Position numbers and translations under genes: made by a program. A DNA stretch of 64,000 nt from LSCE01 sp050485425 (GTDB lineage Bacteria; Pseudomonadota; Gammaproteobacteria; Nitrococcales; Aquisalimonadaceae): NCBI GenBank assembly GCA_050485425.1, contig JBJHBJ010000005.1, forward strand, positions 70,643-134,642, read 5' to 3'. Positions 8,241 to 17,468 of the stretch are shown one piece after another. Every line of letters begins with the position of its first letter. Within the stretch, counting starts at the first letter, position 1. Below the pieces are notes generated by a model, which worked only from the letters and a program-made list of their open reading frames with translations, was not told the DNA's origin and made no database searches.

Positions 8241-9092
8241 ATGAGCATTTCCAGCGTAGGCGTCGTCGGCGCCGGCACCATGGGTCACGGCATCACGCAG
8301 GCCTTCGCCACCAGCGGCTTCAGCGTGCAGATGGTCGATGTCTCCGACGACGCACTGGCGCGTGGCGTGAAGGCGATCGAGAAGAGCCTGGAACGCCTGG
8401 TCAGCAAGGACAAGCTCTCGGCCGGTGACCGTGACGCCGCGCTCAAGCGCATCGCCACCGCCACCGACCTCAACGCACTGAAGGACTGCGACCTGGTGGT
8501 GGAAGCCGCCACCGAGAAGGAATCGCTGAAGCTGGACATCTTCAAGCAACTGGGGGGCCTGTGCCGCAAGGACGCCATCCTGGCCTCCAACACCTCCTCC
8601 ATTTCCCTCACCCGCATCGCTGCCGCCACCCCGAACCCGGAACGGGTCGTGGGCATGCATTTCTTCAACCCGGTGCCGGTGATGAAGCTGGTGGAAGTGG
8701 TGCGCGCGCTGCAGACCAGCGACGGCGTGGTGGAAACGGTGGAAAGACTGGCCCGCGACGTCGGCAAGGAACCGGTACCGGTCAAGGACAGCCCGGGTTT
8801 CGTCGCCAACCGCATTCTCGTGCCCATGATCAACGAAGCCGTGTTCGTCTACGCCGAGAGCCTGGCCAGGCCCGAGGAGATCGACACGGTGATGAAGCTG
8901 GGCGCCAACCATCCTATCGGCCCGCTGGCACTGGCCGACCTGATCGGCCTGGACGTGTGCCTGGAAGTCATGAAGGTGCTGCACGACGGACTGGGCGACC
9001 CCAAGTACCGCCCTGCCCCGCTGCTGGCCCAGATGGTGGATGCCGGCTACCTGGGACGGAAGAGCGGCCAGGGTTTCTACAGCTACGAATAG
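8241..9092 (+). CDS. 3-hydroxyacyl-CoA (3-hydroxybutyryl-CoA) dehydrogenase
   Basis: A 283-residue protein of the usual length for 3-hydroxybutyryl-CoA dehydrogenase. The NAD-binding GVVGAGTMGHG is at residues 5-15, the catalytic-histidine motif is HFFNPVPVMKLVEVV, and DSPGFVANRI opens the C-terminal domain. It oxidises (S)-3-hydroxyacyl-CoA to 3-ketoacyl-CoA with NAD, in fatty-acid oxidation, phenylacetate-type pathways or butanoate metabolism. A clear AGGAGG ribosome binding site precedes the ATG, and a GC-rich hairpin follows the stop. Confidence 0.93.
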   Translation: MSISSVGVVGAGTMGHGITQAFATSGFSVQMVDVSDDALARGVKAIEKSLERLVSKDKLSAGDRDAALKRIATATDLNALKDCDLVVEAATEKESLKLDIFKQLGGLCRKDAILASNTSSISLTRIAAATPNPERVVGMHFFNPVPVMKLVEVVRALQTSDGVVETVERLARDVGKEPVPVKDSPGFVANRILVPMINEAVFVYAESLARPEEIDTVMKLGANHPIGPLALADLIGLDVCLEVMKVLHDGLGDPKYRPAPLLAQMVDAGYLGRKSGQGFYSYE

Positions 9093-9121
9093 TGAGCCTC
9101 TCCGTCAACAACTGACGTCCC

Positions 9122-9150
9122 GCGCCCGCCGGCTCTCCGGCGGGCGCCCT
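9122..9150 (+). terminator. Rho-independent terminator-like hairpin
   Basis: GCGCCCGCCGG (9122-9132) and CCGGCGGGCGC (9137-9147) form an 11-bp perfect stem with a CTCT loop. It begins 29 bases after the dehydrogenase stop. The following bases, CCTGTTCC, are only weakly T-rich. Confidence 0.6.
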
Positions 9151-9317
9151 GTTCCTGCACCATCCTCCCGCTATACTTCAGCCCAGAGCCAATAAAAATG
9201 CCCCGGGGCCACGTCCGACCTGTACGGTATCTGCATTCGTGGTTCCAGCGACGGCCACACGGAACGTGCGTAACGCTCCCGTGGGGTCCGTCAGCGTTTC
9301 CTGGGAGGAGGTGCACC

Positions 9318-9755
9318 ATGGCGGAACTGGGCAGGGGTCTCATCGCCGGTCTGATCGCAACGCTGGCCATCTCGCTGCTGATGGTCATACGGCTGTCCGC
9401 GGGCATCATGCCCTGGTTCAACCCCATCGAACTCATGAACCTCAATGCCCAGCAATTGCTGGGCACACCCAGCAGTGCGGCCGTGGGCTGGGGCATCCAC
9501 TTCATAGTCGGCACGGTGATCTGGGGGCTGTTGTTCGTGGCACTGGCGCCCCGGCTGCCCGGCAGCTACGTCCAGCGAGGCCTGCTGTTTGGCACGCTGG
9601 CATGGCTACTGGTCATGGTGACCGTCTTTCCGCTGGCGGGCTCCGGCCTGTTCGGACTGGGCTTCGGCGCACTGATTCCCGTCAGCACGCTGATCGCACA
9701 CTGGGTGTTCGGAGCCGTACTCGGCTATACGTACGGCTGGCTGAAGTCCCTCTAG
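9318..9755 (+). CDS. Small integral membrane protein (DUF6789-like)
   Basis: A 145-residue hydrophobic protein with four predicted membrane segments. The start at 9318 is chosen because GGGAGGAGG lies directly upstream and the first helix follows at once (RGLIAGLIATLAISLLMV). The layout, with a NLNAQQLLGTP loop and a WGIHFIVGTVIWG segment, fits the DUF6789 group of unknown function. A long hairpin begins at the last base of its stop codon. Confidence 0.72.
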   Translation: MAELGRGLIAGLIATLAISLLMVIRLSAGIMPWFNPIELMNLNAQQLLGTPSSAAVGWGIHFIVGTVIWGLLFVALAPRLPGSYVQRGLLFGTLAWLLVMVTVFPLAGSGLFGLGFGALIPVSTLIAHWVFGAVLGYTYGWLKSL

Positions 9756-9797
9756 TGTCGTGCGTCAGAAGTTCGCAGCATTTCTGACGCACGACAC
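9755..9797. terminator. Long perfect hairpin between convergent genes
   Basis: GTGTCGTGCGTCAGAA (9755-9770) is the exact inverse complement of 9782-9797, with an 11-base loop. It lies between the DUF6789 stop and the TauE/SafE gene on the opposite strand, where a bidirectional terminator would be expected. The sequence could equally be a dispersed intergenic palindrome of this genome. Confidence 0.6.
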
Positions 9798-9808
9798 CAG
9801 GGAAGCGC

Positions 9809-10579
9809 TCAACCGGCCCCCAGGTCCATGAAGAACTGGATGACCAGCAGGGCCGCCATCACCAGCAGCAGCACGTTCAGCCAGCTTCTGAACCGTTCCA
9901 CGGGCGTACGTTCGCGGATGGCCATGCCCATGCGCAGGCCGGCCATGGCCAGCACGCCCAGCGGCAGCGACCAGAGCAGCAGCATCGGCCCGAACAGCCC
10001 CAGCCCGGCGAAGGTCGCTGCCTGGGCGCTCTTGCCCAGCAGGAAGCAGAGATTGATCACCTGCACCATCACCACCGGCGCCACCTGGAGCTGCAGGAAG
10101 AAGATCACCAGCAGCGGGCCGCCGACATTGACAATGCCTCCCAGTACGCCGGCAACCAGGCCGATTCCCGCGCCGGCCGGCTTCTCGTGGCGGTGCATCC
10201 ACCCCCACCAGTCCAGCGTCTGGAACCGGCTGCTGAACAGGTACAGCAGCAGCACGCCGGCCAGCACCAGGCGGAACGGATTCGGGTCGGTGGACACCAG
10301 CCACAGCGTGCCGACGATTGACCCCATCAGCATCCATACCGCCACCGGCCAGTAGCGGCCCACGCTGGCCGACCAGCCGCCACCGCGAATGACGCTGTAG
10401 AGGTTCACCGCCAGGTTCGGCGCCAGCGTCAGCAGGATGGCGGTCTGCACATCGGTCAACACGGCCAGCACCGGCGTGGAAACCATCGGGAAACCGAGCC
10501 CGAAGGTACCGTGGATCATGCCGGCGACGGTGACGATGCTCAGGGCCAGGATGATGTAGAACAGGGAAATGTCTTCCAC
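9809..10579 (-). CDS. TauE/SafE family sulfite exporter-like membrane permease
   Basis: A 256-residue protein with about eight membrane helices of the TauE/SafE (DUF81) type: GMIHGTFGLGFPMVSTPVL in the first helix and GLVAGVLGGIVNVGGPLLVIFF in the repeat. Members export sulfite, sulfoacetate or other organosulfur or small anions. The start is taken as GTG 10579 (VEDISLFYIIL), five bases after the stop of the upstream AEC transporter, so translation is likely coupled. An upstream extension would lie inside the AEC gene and is rejected. The substrate is unknown. Confidence 0.83.
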   Translation of the reverse strand: MEDISLFYIILALSIVTVAGMIHGTFGLGFPMVSTPVLAVLTDVQTAILLTLAPNLAVNLYSVIRGGGWSASVGRYWPVAVWMLMGSIVGTLWLVSTDPNPFRLVLAGVLLLYLFSSRFQTLDWWGWMHRHEKPAGAGIGLVAGVLGGIVNVGGPLLVIFFLQLQVAPVVMVQVINLCFLLGKSAQAATFAGLGLFGPMLLLWSLPLGVLAMAGLRMGMAIRERTPVERFRSWLNVLLLVMAALLVIQFFMDLGAG

Positions 10580-10584
10580 GGGCC

Positions 10585-11553
10585 CTATCCGGTCACGGCC
10601 AGCACAACGAACAGCGCCGGTGCCGCCAGCAGATTGCTGATGACGATGATGCCCGAGGCCAGCGCCTCGTTGCCGTTCATCTGCTTGACCAGAATATACG
10701 AGGCGGAGGCCGTCGGGCAGGCCAGCAGGATCAGCGCAATGCGCGTCTGCTCCGCCGACAGCCCTACCCAGAGGGCCAGCAGGAAGCCCATCGCCGGCAC
10801 CAGCACCACCTTCATCACCGCGCCGGTCACTGCCCAGCTGATATTGCCGCGGATACGCGAGGTATACAGCGTGCCGCCGATGCACAGCAACGCCAGAGGC
10901 AGCGCCATCTGGCCGATGGCGGCCAGCGTACGTTGCCCCAGCTCCGGCAGTTGCACGCCGGTGAGTGCCAGCAGCAGCCCGAGCGCACAGGCGATCAGTA
11001 TCGGGTTGGTCACAAGCCCTCGCACCGCTGTTCGCAGCACGTCGCGGCTTTCGCCGGCGCCGGAACCGACCAGCAGCACCAGAACCGCCAGCACGTTGTA
11101 CACCACCACCATCGGACCGAAGGCCAGCAGGGCGTTGGCTTCCACCTGGGCGCTGTCGGTGCCGGCAAATGCGTACAGCACGATCGGCAGCCCGATGAAG
11201 GTCAGGTTACCGCGGAACACACCCTGGGCGAACGTGCCATGGGAGTCGCCTGGCATGCGCACCAGCCTGGCCACCAGCAGCGCCGCCACGATCCCGGCCA
11301 CGGTGGCGCCGGTGCCGACGACCAGCAGGCCGGTGACGGCGGAGACATCCGGGCTGGCCTCGGCAATGCGGTAGATTAGCAGGCTGGGCAGGCCCACCCA
11401 GTAAGTGAGACGATTGAGATCGATCAGCGCCTGGGACGAGAAGAATCCGGTACGCATCAGGATCCAGCCCAGCGCAATCACCAGGATGATGGGGGCAAGG
11501 GTGTTGATGATGATGAGCAGCGTTCCGACTCCCTGTCTGTTGGGCGTTGACAT
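10585..11553 (-). CDS. AEC family transporter (auxin efflux carrier-like)
   Basis: A 322-residue membrane protein with about ten helices. The start at ATG 11553 (MSTPNRQ) is preferred because the first helix (LLIIINTLAPIILVIALGWILM) follows directly. The IGLPIVLYAFAG and CPTASASYILVKQMNGNEALAS segments are typical of bacterial AEC permeases, which include malonate and other carboxylate carriers. It is the first gene of a two-gene unit with the TauE/SafE permease. The substrate is unknown. Confidence 0.85.
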   Translation of the reverse strand: MSTPNRQGVGTLLIIINTLAPIILVIALGWILMRTGFFSSQALIDLNRLTYWVGLPSLLIYRIAEASPDVSAVTGLLVVGTGATVAGIVAALLVARLVRMPGDSHGTFAQGVFRGNLTFIGLPIVLYAFAGTDSAQVEANALLAFGPMVVVYNVLAVLVLLVGSGAGESRDVLRTAVRGLVTNPILIACALGLLLALTGVQLPELGQRTLAAIGQMALPLALLCIGGTLYTSRIRGNISWAVTGAVMKVVLVPAMGFLLALWVGLSAEQTRIALILLACPTASASYILVKQMNGNEALASGIIVISNLLAAPALFVVLAVTG

Positions 11554-11756
11554 TCTACGTCCAACCGGCCTTGTTCTGCAGCCGCGGTTGACGGAACGGC
11601 CTGATGCCGTCATCAACCTTTTCAGAAGTATTGCCATATCTCAGCGCCGCAGCGCGGGTGGCAATACTTTCAAGAAGGCTGGTAATGTCTTACACGACAA
11701 CAACTATTCAACCATGCTCCGGAGGGCTGACCCCCGGAGCCAGCGACGGAGGATGG

Positions 11757-12581
11757 ATGGATCTCGCGACCCAGCGCGTCAACGGCTACGACATGGCTTA
11801 CCTGGAATCCGGCGACGGCCTGCCCCTGGTCCTGATCCACGGCTCCCTCTGCGACTACCGCTACTGGCCGCTGCAGGCCCGGGTGTTCAATGCCCACTAC
11901 CATGTGCTCACGCCGAGCCTGCGCCATTACTACCCCGAGCGCTGGGACGGCAAGGGTAACGACTTCAACCTGGAACAGCACTGCGAGGACATCGCGGCGT
12001 TCATCGAGAGCCTGCGCACCGGGCCGGCGCATGTGGTGGGGCATTCCCGGGGCGGCTATCTCGCCTTCCACCTGGCGCTGAAGCGCCCGGAACTGGTGCG
12101 CTCCGTCGTGCTGGCCGACCCCGGCGGCGACCTTGACCACACCCTTGGCGATGCCGCCGGTGACGAGGCGCCTGCCGGTCTGGCTCCGGAGCTGATGCTG
12201 AACACCTTCGAGAAACTGGACAACGGCGACGTCGACGGCGCGCTGGAGATCTTCATCGACGCTGTCAACGGCCCGGGAAGCTGGCAGCGCAGCCCGGAGA
12301 AGTTCCGCAACGCCTCCCGCGACAACGCCTACACACTGCTCGGCCAGGTGAAGGAGGAACGCCGGCCCTATACCCGCCGTGACGCCGCCTCCATACGCAC
12401 ACCCATGCTGATCCTCAACGGCGCCGGCAGCCCGAGCCCGTTCCCTGAGATCGGCGCCGCACTGGCGGCGGCCATTCCCGCCGCGGAACACGTGATCATT
12501 CCGGGCGTCAGTCACACCATGAACCTGGAGAAGCCGGCGGAGTTCAATGCCGCCGTGCTGGATTTCCTGCAACGCCACTAA
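11757..12581 (+). CDS. Alpha/beta hydrolase
   Basis: A 274-residue alpha/beta-fold hydrolase. Visible are LVLIHGSLCDYRYW with the oxyanion HG, the nucleophile elbow GHSRGG, and the C-terminal catalytic histidine in GVSHTMNLEKP. The start at 11757 is chosen because GGAGG lies at 11748-11752; an in-frame ATG at 11685 would add 24 residues that do not look like the family. It is divergent from the AEC gene and is followed 30 bases later by two GST genes, which suggests handling of esters or xenobiotics. The substrate is unknown. Confidence 0.82.
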   Translation: MDLATQRVNGYDMAYLESGDGLPLVLIHGSLCDYRYWPLQARVFNAHYHVLTPSLRHYYPERWDGKGNDFNLEQHCEDIAAFIESLRTGPAHVVGHSRGGYLAFHLALKRPELVRSVVLADPGGDLDHTLGDAAGDEAPAGLAPELMLNTFEKLDNGDVDGALEIFIDAVNGPGSWQRSPEKFRNASRDNAYTLLGQVKEERRPYTRRDAASIRTPMLILNGAGSPSPFPEIGAALAAAIPAAEHVIIPGVSHTMNLEKPAEFNAAVLDFLQRH

Positions 12582-12611
12582 ATCCAAGCCAAACGCTGGA
12601 GCTCAGTAGCC

Positions 12612-13316
12612 ATGGCCATGACGATGTACGATCTTGCTGCCGACGATACCTCCATTCGCTTCAGCCCGTTCTGCTGGCGCGCGCGATTCGCCCTGGCCCA
12701 CAAGGGGCTCGACGCCGACATGGTTCCCTGGCGTTTCACCGACAAGGACGCCATCGCCTTCAGCGGCCAACCCAAGGTGCCGGTGCTGGTCGACGGGGAC
12801 CGCAGCGTGCACGACAGCTGGGATATCGCGGAGTACCTGGAGCAGGCCTATCCGGATGCACCGGCACTGTTTCCCGGCGGCAACGGCGTGCCGCTGGCGC
12901 GCTTCGTCCGCAACTGGGTGGACACCGCGGTCAATCTGCCGGTGCTGCAGATGATCATCCTGGACATCTACGGCGCGCTGCACGACAAGGACAAGGCGTA
13001 CTTCCGGGAAAGCCGGGAGAAACGTTTCGGCACCACGCTGGAGCAGTTCTCGCAGCCGCCGGAGAAAGCGTTGCCACGCATCAACCAGGCGCTGATGCCG
13101 CTTCGCCTGACGGTGTCGGACCAGACCTTCCTGGCAGGCGAGGAACCGGGCTTTGCCGACTTCATCGCGCTCTCCGTTTTCCAGTGGGCCGGCGCCATAT
13201 CCCCTGTCGCGCTGGTCAAGGAGGACGATCCGATTCACGCCTGGAGGCAGCGTCTGCTCGAGCGTTACCCCCGGGCACTGGAGGGCACCAACTTCAACAG
13301 GAGCCGGACCGCATGA
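12612..13316 (+). CDS. Glutathione S-transferase family protein
   Basis: A 234-residue GST. The N-terminal thioredoxin-like domain carries FSPFCWRARFALAHKGLD, the cis-proline motif PKVPVL and a glutathione-contacting DSWDIAEYLE. An all-alpha domain follows from about residue 95. It resembles the beta-etherase/uncharacterised GST group found in proteobacteria. Its stop overlaps the ATG of the next GST gene, so the two are translationally coupled. Confidence 0.87.
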   Translation: MAMTMYDLAADDTSIRFSPFCWRARFALAHKGLDADMVPWRFTDKDAIAFSGQPKVPVLVDGDRSVHDSWDIAEYLEQAYPDAPALFPGGNGVPLARFVRNWVDTAVNLPVLQMIILDIYGALHDKDKAYFRESREKRFGTTLEQFSQPPEKALPRINQALMPLRLTVSDQTFLAGEEPGFADFIALSVFQWAGAISPVALVKEDDPIHAWRQRLLERYPRALEGTNFNRSRTA

Positions 13317-14002
13317 TTGATCTGCACTACTGGACCACCCCCAACGGCCACAAGATCACCATCTTCCTGGAGGAAGCGGAGCTTCCCTACAACATCGTTC
13401 CGGTGAACATCGGCCGGGGAGACCAGTTCGAGGAGGCCTTCCTCCGCATCTCGCCGAACAACCGCATACCGGCCATCGTCGATCACGCCCCCAGCGACGG
13501 CGGCGAACCTATCTCCGTCTTCGAATCCGGCGCCATCCTGCTGTACCTGGCCGACAAGACCGGCCGCTTCATCCCGTCGGAGCTACGCGGCCGGGTGCAG
13601 GTACTGGAATGGCTGATGTGGCAGATGGGCGGCCTGGGGCCGATGCTGGGGCAGAACCACCACTTCAGGAACTACGCGCCGGAGAAGCTGCCCTACGCCA
13701 TCGACCGCTATGTGAAAGAGGCGGAGCGGCTTTACGGCATTCTGAACGAGCGGCTGGAAGGTCGCGAGTACATCTGTGGCGACTACAGCATTGCCGACAT
13801 GGCCTGTTATCCGTGGGTGGTGCCGTACGAACGGCAGGGCCAGAACATCGACGAGTTCCCCGAGGTCAAGCGCTGGATGCAGGCCATGGAGGCGCGACCG
13901 GCCGTGCAGCGCGCCTACGCCAAGGCGAAGGAAATCAACACCGGCAGCACCGTCAACGAACAGACCCGCGCGGTCCTGTTCGGCCAGGGCCGGCGGCGAT
14001 AG
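13313..14002 (+). CDS. Glutathione S-transferase / disulfide-bond oxidoreductase (YfcG/YghU-like)
   Basis: A 229-residue GST starting at the ATG that overlaps the previous stop. MIDLHYWTTPNGHKITIFLEE and NIGRGDQFEEAFLRISPNNRIPAIVDH are nearly diagnostic for the YfcG/YghU (Nu-class) enzymes, which bind two glutathiones and reduce disulfides or organic peroxides. The C-terminal domain contains YICGDYSIADMACYPWV. Two tandem GSTs from different classes here suggest a detoxification unit. Confidence 0.9.
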   Translation: MIDLHYWTTPNGHKITIFLEEAELPYNIVPVNIGRGDQFEEAFLRISPNNRIPAIVDHAPSDGGEPISVFESGAILLYLADKTGRFIPSELRGRVQVLEWLMWQMGGLGPMLGQNHHFRNYAPEKLPYAIDRYVKEAERLYGILNERLEGREYICGDYSIADMACYPWVVPYERQGQNIDEFPEVKRWMQAMEARPAVQRAYAKAKEINTGSTVNEQTRAVLFGQGRRR

Positions 14003-14014
14003 CGCCGCCCTGCC

Positions 14015-15019
14015 CTATCCGAGCACCGAGGCCAGCAGTTCGTAGGAACGCAGCCGTGCCTCCAGGTCGTAGGTGTCGGTGCTGACGATCAGCTCGTCCG
14101 CCTCGGTGACGTCCAGGATGTGCTGGAGTTGCGCGCGCACCCGCGTCGGCGAACCGATCGCCGAGACCCGCAGATGCGCCTCCACCACGGCCTGTTCCTG
14201 GGACGTCCAGAGCCCCTCCATGGATTCCACCGGCGGGTCCAGCCGACCACGCCGGCCGCGGATCATGCGCAGGAAACGCTGCTGCAACGAGGTCGCCAGA
14301 TAGGCCGCCTCGTCATCGGTGTCGGCCACGATGACGTTGGCTGCCACCATGGCATGCGGCCGCTCCAGTGATTCCGACGGCCTGAATGTCTGCCGGTACA
14401 GGTCCAGCGCCGGCAACAGGTAATCCGGCGCGAAATGGCTGGCGAAGGCGAACGGCAGTCCCTGCTGCGCGGCCAGCCGGGCACCGTAGTCGCTGGAACC
14501 CAGGATCCAGATCGGAACATCCAGCCCCTCACCGGGGATGGCACGAACCCGCTGCCCTTCCCGGGCCGGCTGGAAATAGCCCTGCAGCTCCGCCAGCAAC
14601 TCGGCAAAATCGGCGTTCGGGGTATCCATGCGACGGCGCAGCGCCGCGGCCGTCACCTGATCGGTACCCGGCGCACGTCCCAGCCCCAGGTCGATACGCC
14701 CGGGGAACAGCGATTCCAGCGTACCGAACTGCTCGGCCACCATCAGCGGCGCATGATTGGGCAGCATCACGCCGCCGGAGCCGACACGAATGCTGCTGGT
14801 CTGGCCGGCGAGGTGGGCCAGCAGCACACTGGTGGCGGCACTGGCCACGCCGTCCAGGTTGTGGTGCTCGGCGAGCCAGATGCGACGATAACCCAGTTTC
14901 TCGGCATGCTGGGCCAGCGCCACGCTGCGCCGGAAGGAATCCGCCGGCGAGCCGTCGCGGACGATGGTGGAGAGGTCGAACACGGAAATGGGAATCTCGT
15001 TCAACTGAGTCACGGTCAC
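14015..15019 (-). CDS. LLM-class flavin-dependent oxidoreductase (luciferase-like)
   Basis: A 334-residue TIM-barrel protein of the bacterial-luciferase family. The MsnO8/YhbW-like subgroup is recognised by FRRSVALAQHAEKLGYRRIWLAEHH, VGSGGVMLPNHAPLMVAEQF and DLGLGRAPG. Family enzymes use reduced FMN to oxygenate small organics. It is the last gene of a three-gene unit: the MFS carrier upstream overlaps it by four bases and the GGDEF gene overlaps the MFS gene by four. The substrate is unknown. Confidence 0.88.
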   Translation of the reverse strand: MTVTQLNEIPISVFDLSTIVRDGSPADSFRRSVALAQHAEKLGYRRIWLAEHHNLDGVASAATSVLLAHLAGQTSSIRVGSGGVMLPNHAPLMVAEQFGTLESLFPGRIDLGLGRAPGTDQVTAAALRRRMDTPNADFAELLAELQGYFQPAREGQRVRAIPGEGLDVPIWILGSSDYGARLAAQQGLPFAFASHFAPDYLLPALDLYRQTFRPSESLERPHAMVAANVIVADTDDEAAYLATSLQQRFLRMIRGRRGRLDPPVESMEGLWTSQEQAVVEAHLRVSAIGSPTRVRAQLQHILDVTEADELIVSTDTYDLEARLRSYELLASVLG

Positions 15020-16293
15020 ACGTCTCCCTCGGGGCGTTGTCTGCGGATATGGGGATGCATCAGCACGAATGCCAGCGCGATGCCGGCCAGCATCAGGTTC
15101 AGCATGTACGGTGCCTGCGGCAGCAGCTTGTAGAGGGGCATGCCGACGAAGGGGGCGAAGATGACGCCGATGGCGCCGGTGGTGGCCATCAGGCCGGTCA
15201 CCGCACCCTGTTCGTGCATGCCCACCGACAGGGACGCCCCCGCCAGCGCGCCGGGCTGGGTCAGGCCGAACGTGAAGCCCAGCATCATCAGGCCGGCGAA
15301 CAGGGTGCCGTAACTGGCACCGAAGATCAGGAACAGAAAGGACACCAGTCCGCAGCTCGCGCCGATGCCCATCATGGTGCGCGGCGGCGGTCGCAGTCGC
15401 CGGACAATGACAAGCTGGGCGAACAGTGCGGCACCGGCCGTCCCCATCAACGCGATGCCCACCCAGCGGGCGCTCTGCTCGGTGCTCATGCCCAGCACGT
15501 CGATGGCGTAGAAGCCGGCGGTCTGCATGGTACTGGCCTGGCAGATGCCCAGCATGATCCCCACCGCCAGGAACGGCCGGATGCGCGGATCCAGCGTCCG
15601 CAAGCGCCCCCGGCTCTGGCGCTGTTCCCGGGGCCGTCGCTGCTCGGGCAGGAACCGGGCCACGACCAGGGCGCTGACCAGGCCCATCGCGGCAACGGCA
15701 AAGAACGGCGCCACCAGGCCGAACACCAGCAACACCGAGACCAGTCCCGGTCCCAACGTGACCCCCAGCCCGAATGCGGCACCCAGCGTGGTGAGCTGTG
15801 CGGCACGCTCCACCGGTGTGGTGCGATCGGCGATATAGGCCTGGGCGGCCGGCACCGTGGCCGAACCGAACAGACCGAACACGGAACGGCCGATCACCAT
15901 GAACGCATAGGCTGCGAGCAGGCCCAGCAGACCGGTCAGGCCGGCGTGCACGGCCAGGCCGAACACCGCCATGGAAACGGCATAGGCGGAAAGGCCCAGG
16001 ATAATCACCGGGCGCCGGCCCCAGCTATCGCTGCGGCGGCCCCAGTACGGGCTGCCAATCACCCAGAGCACGGCGGAGACGGCAAAGATCGCACCCACCT
16101 TCAGCTCCGAGAGTCCCATGCTGCGGGCAATGGGAGGGAGCACGGCAAACATCAGCGACTGTCCCATGCCCACCGAGATCAGGCACACGAACAGCAGCAG
16201 GAACGGGCGCCGGCGGTTGTCGGCAGGTGGTGCGCCCACCGGCAGGTCGGAAGCGGTCGCTTCGGCGGCGTTGTCTTCGCGGGAAGTAATCAC
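15016..16293 (-). CDS. MFS transporter (drug-efflux type)
   Basis: A 425-residue major facilitator with 12 hydrophobic segments. The MFS signature between helices 2 and 3 reads GSPYWGRRSDSWGRRPVII, and the motif-C-like GLGVTLGPGL in helix 5 points to an exporter of the tetracycline/multidrug type. Its ends overlap the GGDEF gene upstream and the luciferase-like gene downstream, each by four bases, so the three are expressed as one unit. Confidence 0.86.
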   Translation of the reverse strand: MITSREDNAAEATASDLPVGAPPADNRRRPFLLLFVCLISVGMGQSLMFAVLPPIARSMGLSELKVGAIFAVSAVLWVIGSPYWGRRSDSWGRRPVIILGLSAYAVSMAVFGLAVHAGLTGLLGLLAAYAFMVIGRSVFGLFGSATVPAAQAYIADRTTPVERAAQLTTLGAAFGLGVTLGPGLVSVLLVFGLVAPFFAVAAMGLVSALVVARFLPEQRRPREQRQSRGRLRTLDPRIRPFLAVGIMLGICQASTMQTAGFYAIDVLGMSTEQSARWVGIALMGTAGAALFAQLVIVRRLRPPPRTMMGIGASCGLVSFLFLIFGASYGTLFAGLMMLGFTFGLTQPGALAGASLSVGMHEQGAVTGLMATTGAIGVIFAPFVGMPLYKLLPQAPYMLNLMLAGIALAFVLMHPHIRRQRPEGDV

Positions 16294-17468
16294 CGCCGCA
16301 TCATAGCAGCGTCGGCCTCGCCGTCCACCGGCTCGGCTCCGGGAAGCCGCACGGCGTACCGGTCGCGGCCGTGTTCCTTGGCCTGATACAGGGCCTGGTC
16401 CGCCAGATGCACCAGCTCAGCCACGCTGCCACCCTGCTCGGCGGGAAAGGCAACGGACACACCCACGCTGACGGTCAGCGGCTGCCCAGGCCGGGACGCA
16501 CCATGGCGGATATCAAGCCCGGCAACGGCCCGCCGACACGCTTCCGCCACCCGCGTTGCGCCGTCCAGATCGGTGCCCGGCAGCACCAGGGTGAATTCCT
16601 CACCGCCATATCGAGCCACAAGATCAGTATCGCGGCGTACCTGTTCGGTCAGGGTCTCCGCGACCTGGCGCAGACAGACATCACCGTGCTTGTGCCCGTG
16701 ATCGTCGTTGAAGGTCTTGAAGTGGTCGACGTCGCACATCAGCACCGCCAGCGGTTTACCCTGGTCCGCCATCAGATCCCACTGCCCCTGAAGGAACAGA
16801 TCAAGGCCCCGCCGGTTCGCCACGCCGGTCAGCGGGTCGCGCGCGGATAGCGTGGCCAGGTGCCGGTTGCTGCGGCTCAATTCAGCCTCCGCACGGTCGA
16901 TCTGCCGGCGATACAGGAAAGCGAAGCCGCCGGTCAGCGCCATCACCCCCAGCATGCTGCCGGCATACATGAACTGCAGCACCCTCTCGGGCAGCGTCAC
17001 CACGGACCGCCCCGGCGGGAACAGCAGGTGGCTCATCAGCAGCAACAGCGCCGCCAGCCCGAGCAGGAAGAGCAGCAACGGCATGCGCTCCCTGCTGAAC
17101 GCCAGGGGCAGCAGGCAGGCCAGCGAGAGATAGAACAGATGAACGCCGGCGCCGGTACTGAGAAACGCGGTCACCAGGATCAATTGCACCATGGGCGCGG
17201 TCAACGCCATGTTGCGGGCCATGTCGTGACGCCCCGCCGCGTTCAGCGGCAGTGCGGACAGGTAGGTGCCCATGATGGCGATATTGAGCAGGATCAGTGG
17301 CAACAGGGCCGGCAGATCGTAGATGATGTAGAACAACTGATACGGGAGCGTGGCCAGAGCACCCAGCATGCCCAACTGGTTTGCCAGCACGGCCTGCCGG
17401 GCACGCGCCGGCGACTGGCCCTCTGTGCCCAGGTACTGCCATTGGAGGAACAACTTCAGCGGGTTCAC
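16290..17468 (-). CDS. Membrane-bound diguanylate cyclase (GGDEF)
   Basis: A 392-residue protein with five or six N-terminal membrane helices (about residues 30-200), a short linker, and a C-terminal GGDEF domain. The active-site motif is GGEEF (ARYGGEEFTLVLPG), and the inhibitory I-site RDTD stands five residues before it, so the enzyme should make cyclic di-GMP and be product-inhibited. It is the first gene of the overlapping GGDEF-MFS-luciferase-like unit, a combination whose logic is not obvious. Confidence 0.9.
   Translation of the reverse strand: MNPLKLFLQWQYLGTEGQSPARARQAVLANQLGMLGALATLPYQLFYIIYDLPALLPLILLNIAIMGTYLSALPLNAAGRHDMARNMALTAPMVQLILVTAFLSTGAGVHLFYLSLACLLPLAFSRERMPLLLFLLGLAALLLLMSHLLFPPGRSVVTLPERVLQFMYAGSMLGVMALTGGFAFLYRRQIDRAEAELSRSNRHLATLSARDPLTGVANRRGLDLFLQGQWDLMADQGKPLAVLMCDVDHFKTFNDDHGHKHGDVCLRQVAETLTEQVRRDTDLVARYGGEEFTLVLPGTDLDGATRVAEACRRAVAGLDIRHGASRPGQPLTVSVGVSVAFPAEQGGSVAELVHLADQALYQAKEHGRDRYAVRLPGAEPVDGEADAAMMRR

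Noticed and set aside
14386..16386. Very long open frame on the + strand (666 codons)
   Set aside because: It lies opposite the luciferase-like and MFS genes, has arginine/glutamine/histidine-rich low-quality sequence and no domain; it is a by-product of high GC.
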